In this document: positions 7,830 through 16,862 of the stretch, in pieces | Layout: each line of letters starts with the position of its first letter | How positions within the stretch are numbered: the stretch's first letter is position 1 | Origin: Streptomyces sp. NBC_00654 | GTDB lineage: Bacteria; Actinomycetota; Actinomycetes; Streptomycetales; Streptomycetaceae | Assembly (NCBI RefSeq): GCF_026341775.1 | Contig: NZ_JAPEOB010000001.1 | Coordinates: 3,782,001 to 3,846,000 of the forward strand | Length of the DNA stretch: 64,000 bases | Direction: 5' to 3' | The notes under the pieces: model-generated | Told to the model about the DNA's origin: nothing | The model's database searches: none | The model's input: only the letters and a program-made list of their open reading frames with translations | Position numbers and translations under genes: made by a program

Positions 7830-10160
7830 ATGACAGTTCGGGGAAACGCGCGATTCGGCGGCGATATCGTTCTCGGCGGCGCCCGGGAGAACAACCTCAA
7901 GAACGTCTCGCTGACCGTCCCCAAGGGAAAGCTCACTGTCTTCACCGGCGTGTCCGGCTCCGGGAAATCTTCGATCGTCTTCTCCACGATCGCGGTCGAG
8001 TCGCAGCGCCAGCTCAACGAGACGTTCCCCTGGTACGTACGGAACCGGCTCGCCCGGTACGAGCGGCCACGCGCCGAAGTGATGGAGAACCTGTCCACTG
8101 CGATCGTGGTCGACCAGAAGCCCATCGGCGGAAATTCACGCTCGACCGTCGGCACGATGACCGAGGTCCACCCCATTTTGCGAGTGCTGTTCTCACGGCA
8201 CGGAGAACCCAGCGCCGGACCGTCGAACCTGTACTCCTTCAACGATGTGCACGGCATGTGCGAGACCTGCGAGGGGCTGGGGCGCACCACCACCGTGGAC
8301 CTGGACCGGCTGCTCGACGAGAGCAAGACCCTGAACGAGGGTGCCATCAACTTCCCCTCGTTCGCGGTCGGCACCGCCCAGTGGCAGCTGTACGCGGAAT
8401 CGGGTCTCTTCGACCCCGACATGCCACTGGCCCGCTTCACCGGCCGGCAGCGCGAACTCTTCCTGTACGGCGGCGGGTTCCGCGTCGACCGCCGCAGCCG
8501 GCACAGCGTCTACAAGAACGAGTACGAAGGCGTCGTCACCCGCTTCACCCGCCGCTACCTCAAACGCGAGGGACACACCCTGAGCGACCGTGACCGCCAG
8601 GCCGTCGCCCGGGTCGTCACCGAGGGCCTCTGCCCGGAGTGCGGGGGCGCCAGGCTCAACTCGGCGGCCCGGCGCTCGAAGATCGGAACGTACAGCATCG
8701 CCGACTGCGCGGCCATGGAGATCGGTGAACTCATCGAGGTGCTCATCGCCATCGACGACCCTGTCGCCAAGCCTGTGGCGACAGCGGCTCTCGCCGTACT
8801 GCGCCGCATCGAGGCAGTGGGCCTCGGCTACCTCAGCCTGGACCGCCAGACCTCCACCATGTCAGGTGGAGAGGGACAGCGGCTGAAGATCGTGCGTCAC
8901 CTCGGCAGCAGCCTCACCGACGTGACGTACATCTTCGACGAACCCAGCGTCGGCCTGCACCCCCGCGACGTGCACCGGCTCAACGAGCTGCTCCTGGCCC
9001 TGAGGGACAAGGGCAATACGGTCCTGGTCGTCGAGCACGATCGGCAGGTTATCGCCATCGCCGACCACGTCGTCGACATGGGTCCGGGCGCAGGCGCCCA
9101 CGGCGGCGAAGTCGTTTTCGAAGGCACGGTCGAGGAACTGCGCACCTCCGACTCCCTCACCGGGCAGCACCTCCGAACCGTGTCCGGGCTCAATCAGGCA
9201 CCTCGCACCTCCACCGGCACCTACACCGTCACCGGGGCCGATCTGCGCAACCTCAAAGACATCACCGTCGACATCCCGGCCGGTGTGATCACCGCCGTCA
9301 CCGGTGTCGCCGGATCGGGCAAGAGCACCCTGGTCTCCCGCGTCCTCGCCGCCCAGCAACCCGACGCGATCATCGTGGACCAGTCGGCGATCGGCACCTC
9401 GCCGCGCTCCACGCCGGCCACCTACATCAACATCATGGACACCATCCGCAAACTGTTCGCCCAGGCCAACGGGGTCGACGCCGGGATGTTCAGCTTCAAT
9501 TCCACCGGTGGCTGCCCGGCGTGCAAGGGCCGCGGCCTCATCGACAACGACCTCGCCTTCCTGGACCCGGTCACCACCGTCTGTGAGGTCTGCGAGGGCC
9601 GGCGCTTTCGGCCCGAGGTCCTTGCCCACCTCCTCGACGGCCTCAACATCGTGCAGACCCTGAGCCTCACCGTCGAGGAGGCACTCGACCACTTCACCGA
9701 ACGCGCGGTGCTGCGCAAGCTGGCCATGCTCCGCGAAGTCGGCCTCCCCTACCTCACCCTCGGACAACCGCTGTCCACACTGTCCGGCGGCGAACGGCAA
9801 CGACTCAAGCTCGCTGACCGGCTGCACGGGACGGGCAGCCTCTACATCTTCGACGAGCCGACGACCGGCCTGCACATGGCGGACGTCGGGACACTGCTCG
9901 TCCTTCTCGACCGGCTCGCCGACGGCGGCAACACCGTGATCGTGATCGAACACGACCTGGATGTGATCAAGCACGCCGACTGGGTCATCGACCTCGGTCC
10001 CGAGGCCGGCCGACACGGTGGCAACATCATCTTCGAAGGCACACCGGATCAACTGAGCACCACACAGGGTTCGTTCACCGCCGATTACCTCCGGAGTCAC
10101 CTCACGCAGGCCGCCGCACAGCACCAGCCCGCCGCACCCCTGCGCACACCACACCGCTAA
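7830..10160 (+). CDS. UvrA-like/DrrC-like ABC ATPase, probable DNA-drug resistance protein
   Basis: A 776-residue soluble tandem ABC ATPase of the UvrA family, shorter than housekeeping UvrA (about 950), which suggests loss of the insertion/UvrB-binding region. Walker A motifs read TGVSGSGKSS and TGVAGSGKST. Each half has zinc-module cysteines (CETCEGLG..CPECGG; CPACKGRG..CEVCEG) and signatures MSGGEGQRLK and LSGGERQRLK. Such paralogues (DrrC type) protect producers of DNA-binding drugs. The start is ATG 7830 with GGAGG 9 bases upstream. It is intact among broken biosynthetic genes and is followed after 14 bases by a truncated flavin oxidase. Regulation by the adjacent MarR protein is likely. 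Confidence 0.88.
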   Translation: MTVRGNARFGGDIVLGGARENNLKNVSLTVPKGKLTVFTGVSGSGKSSIVFSTIAVESQRQLNETFPWYVRNRLARYERPRAEVMENLSTAIVVDQKPIGGNSRSTVGTMTEVHPILRVLFSRHGEPSAGPSNLYSFNDVHGMCETCEGLGRTTTVDLDRLLDESKTLNEGAINFPSFAVGTAQWQLYAESGLFDPDMPLARFTGRQRELFLYGGGFRVDRRSRHSVYKNEYEGVVTRFTRRYLKREGHTLSDRDRQAVARVVTEGLCPECGGARLNSAARRSKIGTYSIADCAAMEIGELIEVLIAIDDPVAKPVATAALAVLRRIEAVGLGYLSLDRQTSTMSGGEGQRLKIVRHLGSSLTDVTYIFDEPSVGLHPRDVHRLNELLLALRDKGNTVLVVEHDRQVIAIADHVVDMGPGAGAHGGEVVFEGTVEELRTSDSLTGQHLRTVSGLNQAPRTSTGTYTVTGADLRNLKDITVDIPAGVITAVTGVAGSGKSTLVSRVLAAQQPDAIIVDQSAIGTSPRSTPATYINIMDTIRKLFAQANGVDAGMFSFNSTGGCPACKGRGLIDNDLAFLDPVTTVCEVCEGRRFRPEVLAHLLDGLNIVQTLSLTVEEALDHFTERAVLRKLAMLREVGLPYLTLGQPLSTLSGGERQRLKLADRLHGTGSLYIFDEPTTGLHMADVGTLLVLLDRLADGGNTVIVIEHDLDVIKHADWVIDLGPEAGRHGGNIIFEGTPDQLSTTQGSFTADYLRSHLTQAAAQHQPAAPLRTPHR

Positions 10161-10174
10161 GGGGAGACGGTTCC

Positions 10175-10477
10175 ATGACAGAACCCACACAGACCGAGGT
10201 GCGCCACGCCCTGGACGGTGGACTGGAAGGGCTGCAGGCACCCCGGAAAGTGATCGTCGTCGGAGCAGGGCTCTCGGGGCTTGCGATCGCCTACGAACTC
10301 ACGCGACGCGGCAGCCATGTCACCGTACTCGAGGCCACCGACCGACCCGGCGGGCGAGCGTACACCCTGCGCGAACCGTTCGCCGACGGCCTGTACGCAG
10401 AGGCCGGCGCGATGACCGTAACCCCCAACTGTCACTACGCGATGCATTACATACGGGAGTTAGCAGGGCTTTCCTAG
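10175..10477 (+). pseudogene. truncated flavin amine oxidase
   Basis: A 100-residue remnant of an FAD-dependent amine oxidase (family about 450-500 residues). It has the dinucleotide fold VIVVGAGLSGLAIAYELTRRG and the next acidic strand end VLEATDRPGGRAYT, then runs into a stop in unrelated DNA. A ribosome site (AGGGGAGA) and 14-base spacing put it in an operon with the UvrA-like gene. Without the substrate domain it cannot function. It marks the right edge of the decayed cluster. Confidence 0.75.
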
Positions 10478-11184
10478 GTGGTGTCGTAGGGCTGCCGTGG
10501 GGTGGGTTTCGGCAGGTGGGGCAGGTTCCGGTCCAGGTGGCCAACAGGACGACCGCCAAGGCCGGCTCGGCTGACGCCGCGAGGTGAGAACGTCATCGGT
10601 CCTATCCATCCCTGGCGGACGAGGGCGATCTGGGAGGGCAGCGGTGACACTGGGTCGAGTGCCCTCCCGCGCGACCAGTTCTCGAACAGCTCCTCGGTCG
10701 TCTCGACGGCGGACACCACTATGGTCACCTTCAGGTCCCCGTCGCTCCAGGTGTTCCACAGCGCCCAGCCCTCCGGCCTGGGACCGACGCCGATCCGCGC
10801 GCACACCTCCTCGTATGCCTCCTCCACCCCGGCCGGCATGATCATGGGCTTCAACACCGAGGCTCCGACGAGGCGGACCAGAGGCCGGTCCTCGTCCAGG
10901 CAGCCATCGCCCGCGAAGTGGTAGTGGCGCAGAGCCCGAGCAAGCACCTTCACGCTGCGCTGCAGCGGTGTCGCCTCATCCGGGTCTGCCTGGAACGAGA
11001 GCCATCCTTCGTTGGACGCCTCCGTCGGTTTCCTCCAGCAGTTCGCGGGCTGCTCCTGGGGCTGGGCGGAACTCACGTCCGATTTCACCCGTGAGGTCGG
11101 CCTCAGGCTGGGCGGCCACCGCACCGTGCTGCTCGCCGGAAAGCTGTCGAGCGCGGGCCGGCCGCCGGCCGGGCATTCCGTCAA
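10474..11184 (-). CDS. hypothetical protein, possibly truncated or chimeric
   Basis: An open frame of 236 codons. The middle (for example LARALRHYHFAGDGCLDED and CARIGVGPRPEGWALWNTWS) has codon use like a real gene, but about the first 70 codons and the last 30 look non-coding, so it may be a fragment with junction sequence at both ends. Its 3' end overlaps the stop of the truncated oxidase on the other strand. I do not recognise the family. Confidence 0.3.
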   Translation of the reverse strand: MTECPAGGRPALDSFPASSTVRWPPSLRPTSRVKSDVSSAQPQEQPANCWRKPTEASNEGWLSFQADPDEATPLQRSVKVLARALRHYHFAGDGCLDEDRPLVRLVGASVLKPMIMPAGVEEAYEEVCARIGVGPRPEGWALWNTWSDGDLKVTIVVSAVETTEELFENWSRGRALDPVSPLPSQIALVRQGWIGPMTFSPRGVSRAGLGGRPVGHLDRNLPHLPKPTPRQPYDTT

Positions 11185-11200
11185 GGACGGGATGCCCGGC
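11168..11200 (-). terminator. hairpin after the lipoprotein gene
   Basis: GCCGGGCATTCCGTC and GACGGGATGCCCGGC pair over 15 bases with one mismatch around a 3-base loop, 22 bases past the stop of the lipoprotein gene. It is a likely transcription terminator, without a clear T run, as is common in this kind of genome. Confidence 0.6.
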
Positions 11201-11222
11201 GCGCGGACACGGGAACGGGTGG

Positions 11223-11864
11223 TCAGCTGGTCCAGAGGACCGGGCTGTCGCGGTACGCGTCACCCTCCTCGAACGAGGCAGTCGCGATGGGATCGGTCTT
11301 CGTGGCGCTGAGCGAGCAGGTCTCGTACGACGCGCCCTTGGTGGTGAAGTCGCGGGGTGCCGATTCGCTGTCGCACTTGCCCGGGAGGTCGCCGATCAGA
11401 ACTACGCCCGTGGGGCCGCCGCCCTCCAGCTTGCCGCGCAGTCTCAGCGACGCGTACGACAGGTCGGTGCCACCGACGTTCTCCACCTTCATCCGGATGT
11501 AGTAGGGCGTCATTCCCTTCGCCTTGTCGCCGAAGGCGGCCATGTCGGCCTCGGCGCCCTTCTCGATCGCCGTGACGGTCACGGCGACGGTGCCCTTCTT
11601 GTCGGTCCCGTACGTGAACGGCAGGACCGCTCGGTCACCGATCTTGACCTTTGTGCCCGGTGCGGCGACATCACCGGCCGGAGCGGCAGCGTCGTCGCCG
11701 GTGGCCGCGGACGGGCTCTTGCTGCTCGTGTCGGACGACGCCGGGGCGGAGGCCGAAGGCGATTCCTGTGTCGTTGCCGAGTCCTCGCCGTCGTTGCAGG
11801 CCGTGAGCCCGAGCCCCAGGGTGGTGAGGGCAACTGCGAAGACGATGCGTCCCTTGTGTGTCAT
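11223..11864 (-). CDS. secreted lipoprotein of unknown function
   Basis: A 213-residue protein with a lipoprotein signal: MTHKGRIVFAVAL leads to a lipobox L-T-A-C with C23 as the lipidated residue. Residues 25-70 are a low-complexity Ser/Ala/Thr/Pro linker. The rest is a beta-rich domain (VKIGDRAVLPFTYG, YYIRMKVENVGGTDLSYASL) like the DUF4352-type immunoglobulin-like modules of Gram-positive surface proteins. Two Cys near the end may form a disulfide. The substrate is unknown. A terminator follows. Confidence 0.8.
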   Translation of the reverse strand: MTHKGRIVFAVALTTLGLGLTACNDGEDSATTQESPSASAPASSDTSSKSPSAATGDDAAAPAGDVAAPGTKVKIGDRAVLPFTYGTDKKGTVAVTVTAIEKGAEADMAAFGDKAKGMTPYYIRMKVENVGGTDLSYASLRLRGKLEGGGPTGVVLIGDLPGKCDSESAPRDFTTKGASYETCSLSATKTDPIATASFEEGDAYRDSPVLWTS

Positions 11865-11949
11865 TTTGTCCTAACTGGCAGTGAGGGCTGCCCATGCGAC
11901 AGCCGGAACGTTCAACGGAGCGTCAGCGAGGCGCGCTGAGACGCCCCTA

Positions 11950-12700
11950 TCAGGCTGAGGTGGGAATGACACAGGCTTGCCACAGGCACGGCACAGGTGC
12001 GCGACGGGTACGGCACGGCTCGGAGGGTGTGGCTCCTGCAGCCGTTTCACTCCGGCGGACGGGCCTCGCGACGGAGCGCCGACCGGGTGTGGTCGTACCG
12101 CCATCGCCCGCTGGCGAGAAGGTGCGCTCCGGCGTCAGCCGGACCGGGGTGCCCGGCTCGGTCCAGCGGGCCGTGACCGCGTTGCGGCCCGGTTCGTCGG
12201 TGGCGTTCGCCCAGGAGGCGAAGTGCGGCGAACCACCGGGGTCGGAGTCCGGCCCGCAGGCCCGGTCGGTGCTCGTCGAGATCTGCCGGCACACGCGCCC
12301 GTTCGTCACCGAGAGCGGGCTGTCGGGCCGGATCGCCGGGGTGCGGTTGCCGCCGACCGCGTGGGTCAGCACCCGGGCGGGGCCTGCCGGGGGCGCGCGC
12401 CGGCCGGAGCCGTCGAGCAGCGGGCGGACCCGGTCGTCGCCCGCGAGGAAGAGCCGCGCGGCGGCGGCGATGTAGGTGGTGCCCGCCGTCTGCTGCTGCT
12501 CAGCACTCAGCCGGGTCCTGGCCCCCGCCGAGCACACCGGGTCCGGATTGTCCTCGTCGTCCCAGAAGTCGTCGGCGGCCGGGGCCTCGGCCTGGCCGGG
12601 CGTCCACTCCGTGTTGAGGTAGTTGTGGGTGGCGCCGACCATGTACACCGCGCTGTGCAGCGCCGCGCCCCGGCCGAGCCCCATCGAGTTGGGCGATGGC
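11950..12700 (-). pseudogene. 3' fragment of a secreted alpha/beta hydrolase-like gene
   Basis: The minus strand reads a coherent protein end: SMGLGRGAALHSAVYMVGAT, HNYLNTEWTPGQAEAPA, AGTTYIAAAARLFLAGDD and RVLTHAVGGNRT. I match this from memory to large secreted Streptomyces hydrolases of the lipase/esterase type; the GATHNY stretch may hold the catalytic His. The 5' part with the nucleophile is missing, since near 12700 the sequence turns into a Nudix fragment on the other strand. The end of true homology within the frame is uncertain. Confidence 0.5.
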
Positions 12701-12721
12701 CAGACGTACGGGAGCGGTTCG

Positions 12722-12940
12722 ATGCACGTCACTGCCGGCGCGCTGCTGGTCCGGGACGCCACGGAGGTCCAGCTGATCGAGCACCTCGCGTACGGGATCA
12801 CGTTGCAGCCAGGCGGGCATCTTGAGCCGACCGATACGACGCTGGCCGGCGCAGCCATGCGGGAGCTGTTCGAGGAGACCGGCATCGCCCCCGGGCGGAT
12901 CGTCCCCGTCTCGATGGACCCCGCGTATGTCGGGTTCGGC
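12722..12940 (+). pseudogene. Nudix hydrolase fragment
   Basis: HVTAGALLVRDATEVQLIEH then LQPGGHLEPTDTTLAGAAMR and ELFEETGI form the strand and Nudix box of a diphosphohydrolase. The fragment is about 70 residues of a usual 150-170; both ends abut foreign gene pieces on the opposite strand. An ATG lies at 12722 but no good ribosome site is seen. Probably non-functional. Confidence 0.6.
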
Positions 12941-13555
12941 CAGAAGCCTGGTGATCACGGGGAGCGGGAGCTTCGGAGATATGGCGGCCGTCGGCGGGAC
13001 GGAGTCGTACTCCCGGGTGGCGATCTGCTGAATCAGGGTGCTGAGGGAGGGTCCGGTCGACGGGACCTGTGCGTCGGGGTGAGTGACGCCGGCGAACGTG
13101 CCGCCGATGTTGAAGACGAACCGGCCTCCGGGCCGCAGTACACGGCGCACCGCGGTGACCACGGCTGCGGCTTTGGTCTTCCACAACGCCGAGTTGCACA
13201 CGACGGCATCGACGCTGCGTGTCGGGACGTGGTCGGTCAGGTCTTCGGCGGGTGCGTTGACCCAGGTCAGTCGCGGGTCGGTGAGGAGGCGGCGGCCGAT
13301 GCTCTGCATGGCGGAGGAGCTGTCGAGGGAGGCGATGGTGGAGTCGGGTGGTGCCAGGGCGAGGATGGCCTCGGCCGTCGTACCGGTGCCGCCGCACGGG
13401 TCGACGACCACACGGCTGAGGGTGAGGCCGGCACGCGCGGCCAGGTCGTGGCTGGAGGCGCTGTACATGGGGTAGGCGCGGGTGAAGGCGGCGTAGGTCT
13501 CGGCGGTGGTGTCGTCGTCCCAGTCGGTAAAAACGTCGTACTCCAACGGGTTCAC
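12940..13555 (-). pseudogene. SAM-dependent methyltransferase, 3' truncated
   Basis: A GTG start at 13555 opens a class I methyltransferase: VVVDPCGGTGTTAEAIL is the SAM-binding loop, DSSSAMQSIGRRL the acidic strand, VDAVVCNSALWKTKA the motif IV region, and RRVLRPGGRFVFNIGG motif V. After about 200 residues it runs into the antisense of the Nudix fragment and continues as nonsense. The catalytic core may be complete, but the C-terminal cap is lost. It could still be expressed as an abnormal chimera. Confidence 0.6.
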
Positions 13556-13902
13556 CTGGTTTTCGTGGTCGGGTACCGCACGTGGCGGGCGTGGAGGTGA
13601 TCTGGATCGGCTCGGGCCGGGCCGGCGGCACCGACCCGGGTGTTCGGCGTGCCTCGGAACGGTCGGTCGCGGTGGGCTCGGTCGAAGGACGGCTTGGCGT
13701 TGCGGCTCCGCTTGAGCTCGAGAAGCCGTCCGGCGCCGCGACCTTCACCAGGCCGTCCCAGAGCTGTTCCGTGCGCAGTCGCTCGTTCGGGTGGATGGCG
13801 CGGGTGACGCGGGGAGCCCGCCTGCCGTGGGCGCGATGATCGCGTGGTGGCAGCACAGGCGGGCCTGGCGCGGCAGTTGGCGGGCCGCGCGGACGGTGCC
13901 GG

Positions 13903-13998
13903 GTGAAGGGCGGAGAGTCTGCGGCTACGGGCACGGTGAAGTGGTTCGACGCGGAGAAGAGGTACGGCTTCATCGACCAGGACAGCGACGTCGTCCAC
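13903..13998 (+). pseudogene. cold-shock domain fragment
   Basis: ATGTVKWFDAEKRYGFIDQD matches the first RNA-binding strands (RNP1-like KRYGFI) of CspA-type proteins. The domain is then broken after SDVV, and the following residues do not continue it. About 30 of the usual 67 residues remain. Confidence 0.6.
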
Positions 13999-14523
13999 CA
14001 GCACCCCCGCCTTGAGCCCCCGGACCGCCACACCCCGCTTGATCAGCCACTGAAGGTTCAAGCACAAGCACCTCGGAAGACCGGGAGCCGGTCCGCCGTC
14101 GGCGCCAGAGTCTCGGCCAGGAAATGAGAGTCGCACCAAGGACTCTCCGGCACCGGGTAGAAAGACCTGACCACGCGGCGACGAAGATTCACGACACCCT
14201 GACCGCCCTCGGCGTCGGACGAGGGGTACGTGGGCGGGCACGGACGCCACGCAGGAAATGATCTTGTGGGGTCGGGGAACAAGCCCTGCAGCACTGGGCC
14301 GTTACCGCAGCTCAGCGGATTGTGTCGGTTGACCTGCCAGGGTCGGCGCAGCACCGAGGCCGTCGTCCAGCGGGACGTCCACAACGGCTACGGCTGCTGC
14401 GTGCCCGCCGACACCATCGCGCGAGCATCGAAAACCTTGAGGCTCAGCCATAGAAGAATGCGCTTTTATGACTCCCCGCTCAGGCCGCAGGATGGCTGCG
14501 AGCCGGCTTCCGGGGAGGAACGC
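13999..14523. other. no confident gene; debris and lysA-like upstream region
   Basis: Open frames on both strands here show no family motifs. The last 70 bases before 14524 are relatively A/T rich (for example ATAGAAGAATGCGC) and probably hold the promoter of the decarboxylase gene. Confidence 0.4.
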
Positions 14524-15879
14524 ATGACATCAGCGATCGAAACGGGCCTGCTGCCCGGCACATCCGAAATCCGTCCCGAAGGGCTGGCCGTCGGTGGCGT
14601 CCTGCTCACCGAACTGGCGCGGCGTTTCGGCACACCCCTCTTCGTGTACGACGAGGAGCATCTGCGCCGGCGCTGCCGGGAGGCGGTCGCCGCGTTCGGC
14701 CGGGACAACGTCGCCTACGCCTCCAAGGCGTTCCTGTGCACGGCCATGGCCCGGCTGGCCCATGAAGAGGGACTGTTGCTCGATGTCGCCTCCGGCGGCG
14801 AGCTGCGTGTCGCGCTGCACGCCGGGGTACCGGCCGGGCGGATCGTCCTGCACGGCAATAACAAGGACGAGATGGAACTGCGCACGGCCATGTCCGCCCA
14901 GGTGCGGCACGTGGTGGTCGACAGCTTCGACGAGATGGACCGCATCGAGCGGCTGCACTCCGAGGAACGCCTGCCTCCCGCCCGAGTCCAGCTACGGGTG
15001 GCGCCCGGAGTGGCCGCCGGAGCGCACGCGGCGATCCGGACCGGTGGCAACGACTCCAAGTTCGGCTTCGGCCTCGCGGGCGGAACCGCTGCGGCCGCCG
15101 TGCGCCGGGCCGCCGGCTCCCCTGCGATGATCCTGGAAGGCGTCCACGCACACGTGGGCTCGCAGGTGCTCGACACGGCACAGCTCGCGGCCGGCGCCGC
15201 CGCCGTCGCCCGGTTCGCCACCGACACCCGGATGCACCGGCTGACGGTCGGCGGCGGCCTCGGCGTCGCGTACGAGGCGGGACAGAGCGCGCCGTCGTTC
15301 GCCGAATGGGCGGCCCGGGTGCGCACCGCGGTACGTGACGCGGGCTGGGCCTCCTCGGTGACCGTGGAACCCGGCCGGTCCATCGCCGCCAGCGCCGGAC
15401 TGACCCTCTACCGGGTGGGCACGATCAAGCGCATCGAGGGCGTGCGGACGTACATCGGTGTGGACGGCGGGATGAGCGACAACCTGCGCCCCGCCCTGTA
15501 CGGCAGCCGTTACGAGGTCTTCCTGCCACGCAGCCCGCGCGCCTCCCGGCCCCTGCGGGCACGGCTGGTCGGCAAGCACTGCGAGAGCGGCGACGTGATC
15601 GTCGACGAGGCCGCGCTGCCCGCCGATGTCGCGGTGGACGATCTCCTGGCCACGCCGGTCACCGGCGCCTACGGATACGCCATGGCCTCCAACTACAACA
15701 AGCTGCCGCGCCCCGCCGTGGTCTTCGTGCGGGACGGCCGCGCCCGCACCGTGGTGCGCCGGGAGACCGAGGAGGACCTGCTGCGCCTGGACGTGGACGA
15801 GCCCGCCGGGCTCCCGGCGGGGGCGGCCCAGGCGGTACGGTCCGGTGCCGGAGCGGCGCAGTGCGTCGGCACGGCCTAA
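14524..15879 (+). CDS. lysA: diaminopimelate decarboxylase-like PLP enzyme
   Basis: A 451-residue fold III (alanine racemase-type) decarboxylase. The PLP lysine is K68 in YASKAF; HGNNK, VHAHVGSQ, the glycine loop VGGGLGVAYE, EPGRSI, VDGGMSDNLRP, GKHCESGD and YGYAMASNYN are all in place, matching LysA, which converts meso-DAP to lysine. The ATG 14524 has GGGGAGG upstream; an upstream in-frame extension has no support. Ten bases after it comes a LysR regulator, so this is probably a second, inducible copy rather than the housekeeping gene and may act on another D-centre amino acid. The neighbouring convergent operon handles D-amino acid derivatives. Confidence 0.85.
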   Translation: MTSAIETGLLPGTSEIRPEGLAVGGVLLTELARRFGTPLFVYDEEHLRRRCREAVAAFGRDNVAYASKAFLCTAMARLAHEEGLLLDVASGGELRVALHAGVPAGRIVLHGNNKDEMELRTAMSAQVRHVVVDSFDEMDRIERLHSEERLPPARVQLRVAPGVAAGAHAAIRTGGNDSKFGFGLAGGTAAAAVRRAAGSPAMILEGVHAHVGSQVLDTAQLAAGAAAVARFATDTRMHRLTVGGGLGVAYEAGQSAPSFAEWAARVRTAVRDAGWASSVTVEPGRSIAASAGLTLYRVGTIKRIEGVRTYIGVDGGMSDNLRPALYGSRYEVFLPRSPRASRPLRARLVGKHCESGDVIVDEAALPADVAVDDLLATPVTGAYGYAMASNYNKLPRPAVVFVRDGRARTVVRRETEEDLLRLDVDEPAGLPAGAAQAVRSGAGAAQCVGTA

Positions 15880-15888
15880 CCTGACCCG

Positions 15889-16812
15889 ATGCTGAACAGT
15901 GCCCGACTGCTCGTCCTGCTGGAGATCTCCCGTACCGGCACCATCGTGGCCGCGGCCCAGGCGCTGCATCTGAGCCCGTCCGCGATCTCGCATCAACTCG
16001 CCCGGCTGGAGCAGGAGCTCGGCGTGGCGTTGGTGGAGCGTCAGCCGCAGAGCCTGCGGCTGACCGCGGCCGGGGCGCGGCTGGCCGAGCACGCACAGGC
16101 GGTCGCCGATCTGATGGCCGTCGCACAGGACGAGCTGCGGGCGCACTCCGAGGGCGAGGCCGGTGTCCTGCGACTGGGCTTCTTCGCGTCCTCGGGCCTG
16201 GAGCTGCTGCCCCGGGCCCTGTCGGGGTTCGCGGCGGTCCGGCCCCAGGTCGAGCTGGAACTGATCCTCGGCCAGCCGCACGAGTTGGTGCCCGACCTGG
16301 AGGCGGGCCGGCTGGACGTCGCGGTCGTCTTCGAGCATCCGCTGGACCCCTGGTGCCGGCAGGCGGCCGTGGACGTGGAGATGTTCTTCGACGAGCCGCA
16401 GCTGGTGGTCCTCCCCCTGCGACACCGCCTCGGGCGGCACGACACGGTCCGGCTCGCCGCTCTGGAGGGGGAGAGCTGGATCGGTACGCACGGCGGACAC
16501 ACCGGCGAACCGGTCCTGGAACGCGCGTGCGCGGCCGAGGGCTTCCGGCCCCGGGTCCGCTGCCGCAGCGATCACTACCAGGTCACGATCAACCTGGCTC
16601 GCGCGGGCATGGGCATCGCACTCGTCCCGGCCCTCGGACTCGGCGACACCGCCGGCGTGCACGTCTGCCGACTGGACCACCCCCGGCTGCACCGCCGCAT
16701 CGGGGTCGCCACCCGGTCCACCAACCGCAACCCGCTGCTGCGCATCTTCCTCGCGGAGCTGCGGTCGGCTGCCGAGGAGATCCGGTCGCTGCTGGAGGTG
16801 CAATGGTCGTGA
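15889..16812 (+). CDS. LysR-family transcriptional regulator
   Basis: A 307-residue regulator. The N-terminal winged helix (ARLLVLLEISRTGTIVAAAQ, then LSPSAISHQLARLEQELGV) is followed by a periplasmic-binding-like effector domain from about residue 90 (GVLRLGFFASSGLELLPRAL). It lies 9 bases after the decarboxylase gene on the same strand, so they are cotranscribed. It converges on the operon that ends at 16863. The effector may be an amino acid; this is inferred from the neighbours. Confidence 0.88.
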   Translation: MLNSARLLVLLEISRTGTIVAAAQALHLSPSAISHQLARLEQELGVALVERQPQSLRLTAAGARLAEHAQAVADLMAVAQDELRAHSEGEAGVLRLGFFASSGLELLPRALSGFAAVRPQVELELILGQPHELVPDLEAGRLDVAVVFEHPLDPWCRQAAVDVEMFFDEPQLVVLPLRHRLGRHDTVRLAALEGESWIGTHGGHTGEPVLERACAAEGFRPRVRCRSDHYQVTINLARAGMGIALVPALGLGDTAGVHVCRLDHPRLHRRIGVATRSTNRNPLLRIFLAELRSAAEEIRSLLEVQWS

Positions 16813-16842
16813 CCGGTCCGCCGGTCACGACCATTGCACCTC
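16795..16842. terminator. bidirectional terminator hairpin
   Basis: A perfect 22-base inverted repeat around the 4-base loop TCCG. The left arm covers the last codons of the LysR gene and the right arm lies 20 bases beyond the stop of the convergent hydrolase gene, so it can end transcription from both sides. Confidence 0.85.
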
Positions 16843-16862
16843 GGAGGATGGTGTGCCGTGTC

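Noticed and set aside
13552..14250. 232-codon minus-strand frame over the cold-shock remnant
   Set aside because: No domain found; the overlapping plus-strand cold-shock motif explains part of the openness.
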